Source: an uncultured bacterium (GTDB lineage Bacteria > Cyanobacteriota > Vampirovibrionia > Gastranaerophilales > Gastranaerophilaceae). From it: 64,000 nt of DNA. Shown one piece after another: positions 61,911 to 64,000 of this stretch (positions are counted from its first letter, which is position 1; every line of letters begins with the position of its first letter). Made by a program: the position numbers and the translations under genes. The stretch spans positions 108,600-172,599 of the forward strand of contig URXT01000001.1 in assembly GCA_900551915.1 (NCBI GenBank), given 5' to 3'. The notes under the pieces are model-generated. The model was not told the DNA's origin. It worked only from the letters and a program-made list of their open reading frames with translations, and ran no database searches.

Positions 61911-63140
61911 TTGAAAAGAGCGATAATTATAGTAATTGACAGTATGGGAATTGGGGCAATGCCGGATTGTAAAGCTTTCGGAGATATTCCGGAGTGCAAC
62001 ACCTTAAAAAATGTCTGCGAATTTAATAACGGATTAAAGCTGCCTGTTTTAGAGAAAATGGGGCTTGGAAATATTCAGGATTTCAAAGGTGTTTCGCCGG
62101 TTGAAAATCCTGCTGCACAGTTTGGAACTCTGGTAGAAAAATCAAAAGGTAAAGACACAACAACCGGTCACTGGGAGATTGCCGGCTTGGTTTCGGAAAC
62201 CCCTTTTGCAACTTTTCCTGACGGTTTTCCTGAAGAGCTCGTTTCAAAATTTATATCGGAAACCGGCTGCGGCGGAATTCTTGCAAATTGTCCTGCAAGC
62301 GGTACTGCAATTATTGAAAAATTAAATGAAGAACACCATAAAACGAAATTCCCTATTGTTTATACAAGCGCTGACAGTGTTTTTCAAATCGCGCTCGATA
62401 CGGACTTAATCCCGTTGGAAACACTTTACAAATGGTGTGAAATAGCAAGAAAAATTCTTGATGAAGGCAATTATAATGTTTCACGCGTTATTGCGCGCCC
62501 GTATAAAGTTATTGATGGAAAGCCGACAAGGATTTCAAAAGACAGACGTGATTATTCAATGGTTCCGAAAAGAACTTTGCTTAACGAGATTAAAGAAATG
62601 GGCGGAAGGGTTATTGCAATCGGCAAAATAGAAGATATTTTTTCAAAATCCGGAATTACGCATGCAATTCATACAGGTTCAAATAAAGAAGGGCTTGAAC
62701 TTACGCTGCAGGCTGTTAAAAATGAACTTGATTTGCCTTCAATTGCTTACAAGGATTATGAGGGCGGAGAAGCTTTCGATTTGATTTTCACAAATCTTGT
62801 TGATACAGATATGCTTTACGGGCATAGAAATGACGCAAAAGGTTACGGCTCTGCAATCGAAGAAATTGATTCCTACCTGGCAAAAATTTTGCCTGAATTA
62901 AAAGAAGAGGATGTTTTATTTATTACAGCAGACCACGGCTGCGACCCGTCCTATACCAAAACCACCGACCACACCCGCGAGTATGTGCCGTACCTGGTCT
63001 GCGGCAAGGGCGTGAAGCCCGGTGTGGACCTGGGCACGAAGCTCTGCTTCGGCACCATTGCCCAGACCATCTGCGAGTATCTGGGCGTGGATGCCTCCAG
63101 CCTGGACGGCCACAGCGTGTGGAACGAGATCAAGGCATAA
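61911..63140 (+). CDS. deoB: Phosphopentomutase, with a compositionally foreign C-terminus
   Basis: A 409-residue DeoB, which interconverts ribose/deoxyribose 1- and 5-phosphates. MKRAIIIVIDSMGIGAMPDC and GKDTTTGHWEIAG carry the catalytic Thr; ADHGCDPSYTKTTDHTREYVP holds metal ligands. The start is TTG (61911) with AGGAG eight bases upstream. Up to about 62,930 codons are AT-rich like the rest of the window; after the conserved ADHGCDP block they are strongly GC-rich to the end. The frame stays open, as expected if two homologous deoB genes were joined at a conserved site. Read the last 70 residues with caution. Confidence 0.9.
   Translation: MKRAIIIVIDSMGIGAMPDCKAFGDIPECNTLKNVCEFNNGLKLPVLEKMGLGNIQDFKGVSPVENPAAQFGTLVEKSKGKDTTTGHWEIAGLVSETPFATFPDGFPEELVSKFISETGCGGILANCPASGTAIIEKLNEEHHKTKFPIVYTSADSVFQIALDTDLIPLETLYKWCEIARKILDEGNYNVSRVIARPYKVIDGKPTRISKDRRDYSMVPKRTLLNEIKEMGGRVIAIGKIEDIFSKSGITHAIHTGSNKEGLELTLQAVKNELDLPSIAYKDYEGGEAFDLIFTNLVDTDMLYGHRNDAKGYGSAIEEIDSYLAKILPELKEEDVLFITADHGCDPSYTKTTDHTREYVPYLVCGKGVKPGVDLGTKLCFGTIAQTICEYLGVDASSLDGHSVWNEIKA
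62921..62950. other. Composition breakpoint inside deoB
   Basis: Sharp shift from AT-rich to GC-rich bases within codons for ITADHGCDP. By hand count, 62701-62760 is 22/60 G+C and 63001-63060 is 40/60. See the findings for interpretation as an assembly join. Confidence 0.85.
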
Positions 63141-63159
63141 GATCCTGACAACGAAAAAA

Positions 63160-63195
63160 CGAGGCCCCGGAGGTTCTGCCCTCCGGGGCCTCGTT
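63160..63195 (-). terminator. Strong GC-rich terminator between deoB tail and LCP gene
   Basis: AACGAGGCCCCGGAGG and CCTCCGGGGCCTCGTT form a 16-bp stem. The minus-strand side is followed by TTTTTTCGTTG, so it mainly ends the LCP transcript. It is far more GC-rich than other terminators in the window. Confidence 0.9.
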
Positions 63196-63209
63196 GCGGT
63201 TGTGGGAAA

Positions 63210-64000
63210 TCAGGCGGCGTCGTTCTGGGACGATGCATTGTAGATGGCATCCAGAATGGTGGACGCTGCGTTGTACAGCGAGGATGCAGCCTGTTCCACC
63301 TCTTCCTGCGTGGGCAGGGAGATGGACGGAGCTTCGGTGCTGCCGTCACTGGTGCCGCTGTCGGCCGGAGTCTCCGGCTCCTGGGGCTGGGTGTCGGCAG
63401 GCTGTTCTGCAGGCTGCTCAGCAGGCGTTTCGGCCGGGGTCTCTTCCGGCACGCTCTCGGCGGGATCCTCCACGATGACGCTTTCCGCCGGTTCTTCCGG
63501 AATGGAAGCAGCGGCGTTCGGGTCGGTGGTGGGGGTAAAGATGTCGGTCTTTTCCGGGGTCTGGGTGGTGTCGCTCACAGTGCCCTCACCGCCCAGCACG
63601 GTCGCGATCATCTCTTTGGCCTTGCTGACGGAGGCTTCATCCGGCTTCATGACGTAGAGGCTCTGGCCCTTGGCGGAGTAGCACTTGCTGCTCTTGGCAC
63701 CGGTACCGGTCACGCTGTAGCTCTGGATATCCCAGCTGGACAGGTCGCTCAGCTGCATCCGGACCAGGGCCGAGATCTGCTCCTGGGACAGGCTGGTCAC
63801 AAAGCAGTCCGCCATTGCATCCATCAGCTTGGAAAAGCTCATGAGCAGGGCCGGGGACTTGAGTTTTTCCACCATGGCGTCAATGACTTTCATCTGGTTG
63901 ATGCCGCGCTGGATATCGCCGGTCTTAAAGGCGTGGCGCTCCCGGGCAAAGGCCAGGGCGGATTTGCCGTCCAGATGGTTCCAGCCCTCGGCAAAGGTGG
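63210..64000 (-). CDS. LytR-CpsA-Psr (LCP) family protein, C-terminal part
   Basis: Runs off the right edge, so the N-terminal anchor and most of the catalytic domain are missing. The part seen starts TFAEGWNHLDGKSALAFARE, RHAFKTGDIQRGINQMKVID and continues with LCP helices (SFSKLMDAMADCFVTSLS, SYSVTGTGAKSSKCYSA). It ends with a Pro/Glu/Ala/Thr-rich tail (EEPAESVIVEDPAESVP and similar). LCP enzymes attach polymers to peptidoglycan in Gram-positive bacteria. The GC-rich codons match Faecalibacterium-type Firmicutes and not the rest of the window, and LCP would be odd beside a TolC system. Most likely from another organism. Confidence 0.85.
   Translation of the reverse strand, partial: TFAEGWNHLDGKSALAFARERHAFKTGDIQRGINQMKVIDAMVEKLKSPALLMSFSKLMDAMADCFVTSLSQEQISALVRMQLSDLSSWDIQSYSVTGTGAKSSKCYSAKGQSLYVMKPDEASVSKAKEMIATVLGGEGTVSDTTQTPEKTDIFTPTTDPNAAASIPEEPAESVIVEDPAESVPEETPAETPAEQPAEQPADTQPQEPETPADSGTSDGSTEAPSISLPTQEEVEQAASSLYNAASTILDAIYNASSQNDAA

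Noticed and set aside
62916..63657. Several open frames on both strands in the GC-rich tail
   Set aside because: They overlap deoB or the LCP gene in other frames and have no ribosome site or family match; high GC content creates them.

Overview
The window looks like one long chromosomal contig from a low-GC, non-photosynthetic relative of cyanobacteria, most likely a gut Gastranaerophilales (Melainabacteria). This is inferred from family content, not from a marker-gene search. Supporting signs are the efp-accB-accC block (efp next to accB is a cyanobacterial arrangement), a divergent-PAP2 (DUF212) protein, a GH57/DUF3536 glycosidase, MutS2, an ATP-dependent PEP carboxykinase, a TolC-type Gram-negative exporter, a prepilin-like protein, and many lineage-type hypotheticals. 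No photosynthesis gene, rRNA, CRISPR array, prophage or transposase gene is visible.

Layout. 1-6.1 kb: gpsA end, ricT, tgt, ndk, an RDD membrane protein and a MATE pump. 6.2-14 kb: DUF3137 protein, accC-accB-efp (minus), DUF212 protein, a large SWIM/SNF2 helicase. 14-20 kb: prepilin, a small HTH protein and a four-gene TolC-MacA-ATPase-MacB exporter operon. 20-30 kb: trkA-trkH potassium uptake, YggT, mtnP, lytic transglycosylase, TPR protein, M20 peptidase, mutS2. 30-41 kb: GltA-type oxidoreductase, two related secreted proteins (31.6 and 36.4 kb), two tRNA-Gly genes, an HExxH protein, pckA, a secreted OB-like protein and GH57. 41-51 kb: two YkgJ-type Cys-cluster proteins, a HEAT protein with a membrane partner, a kinase-like protein, an operon zinc-ribbon/disordered protein-rimM-trmD, rlmN-dtd, an EF-hand protein and an orphan dehydratase activase. 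51-63 kb: hppA, mscS-rlmH, an M49-like metallopeptidase, folE2, a thioredoxin-like protein, an alternative sigma factor, a secreted protein and deoB.

At about 62,930, inside the deoB motif ADHGCDP, base composition jumps from roughly 37% to roughly 67% G+C (two sample 60-base lines counted by hand). Everything after it (deoB tail, strong terminator, LCP-family gene) looks like a high-GC Faecalibacterium-type Firmicute. The simplest reading is an assembly chimera through a conserved gene, so the last ~1.07 kb should not be assigned to the main organism without checking.

Intergenic regions are unusually rich in short inverted-repeat elements. There is a heptad family (GTGARAR)n-GTCCNTTACG with at least five locations, two 140-170 bp MITE-like elements built around GTCAT(T/C)-type arms, a CCCCTC-ended element inside the exporter operon, and a roughly 85-bp element shared by the downstream flanks of accC and folE2. 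Readable promoters fit TTGAAA-N16/17-TATAAT, so a standard housekeeping sigma is in use. The strongest candidates for undescribed biology are the zinc-ribbon/Asn-Arg-Gly-rich/duplicated-domain protein heading the rimM-trmD operon, the pair of VirB10/TrbI-like secreted proteins, and the repeat families.
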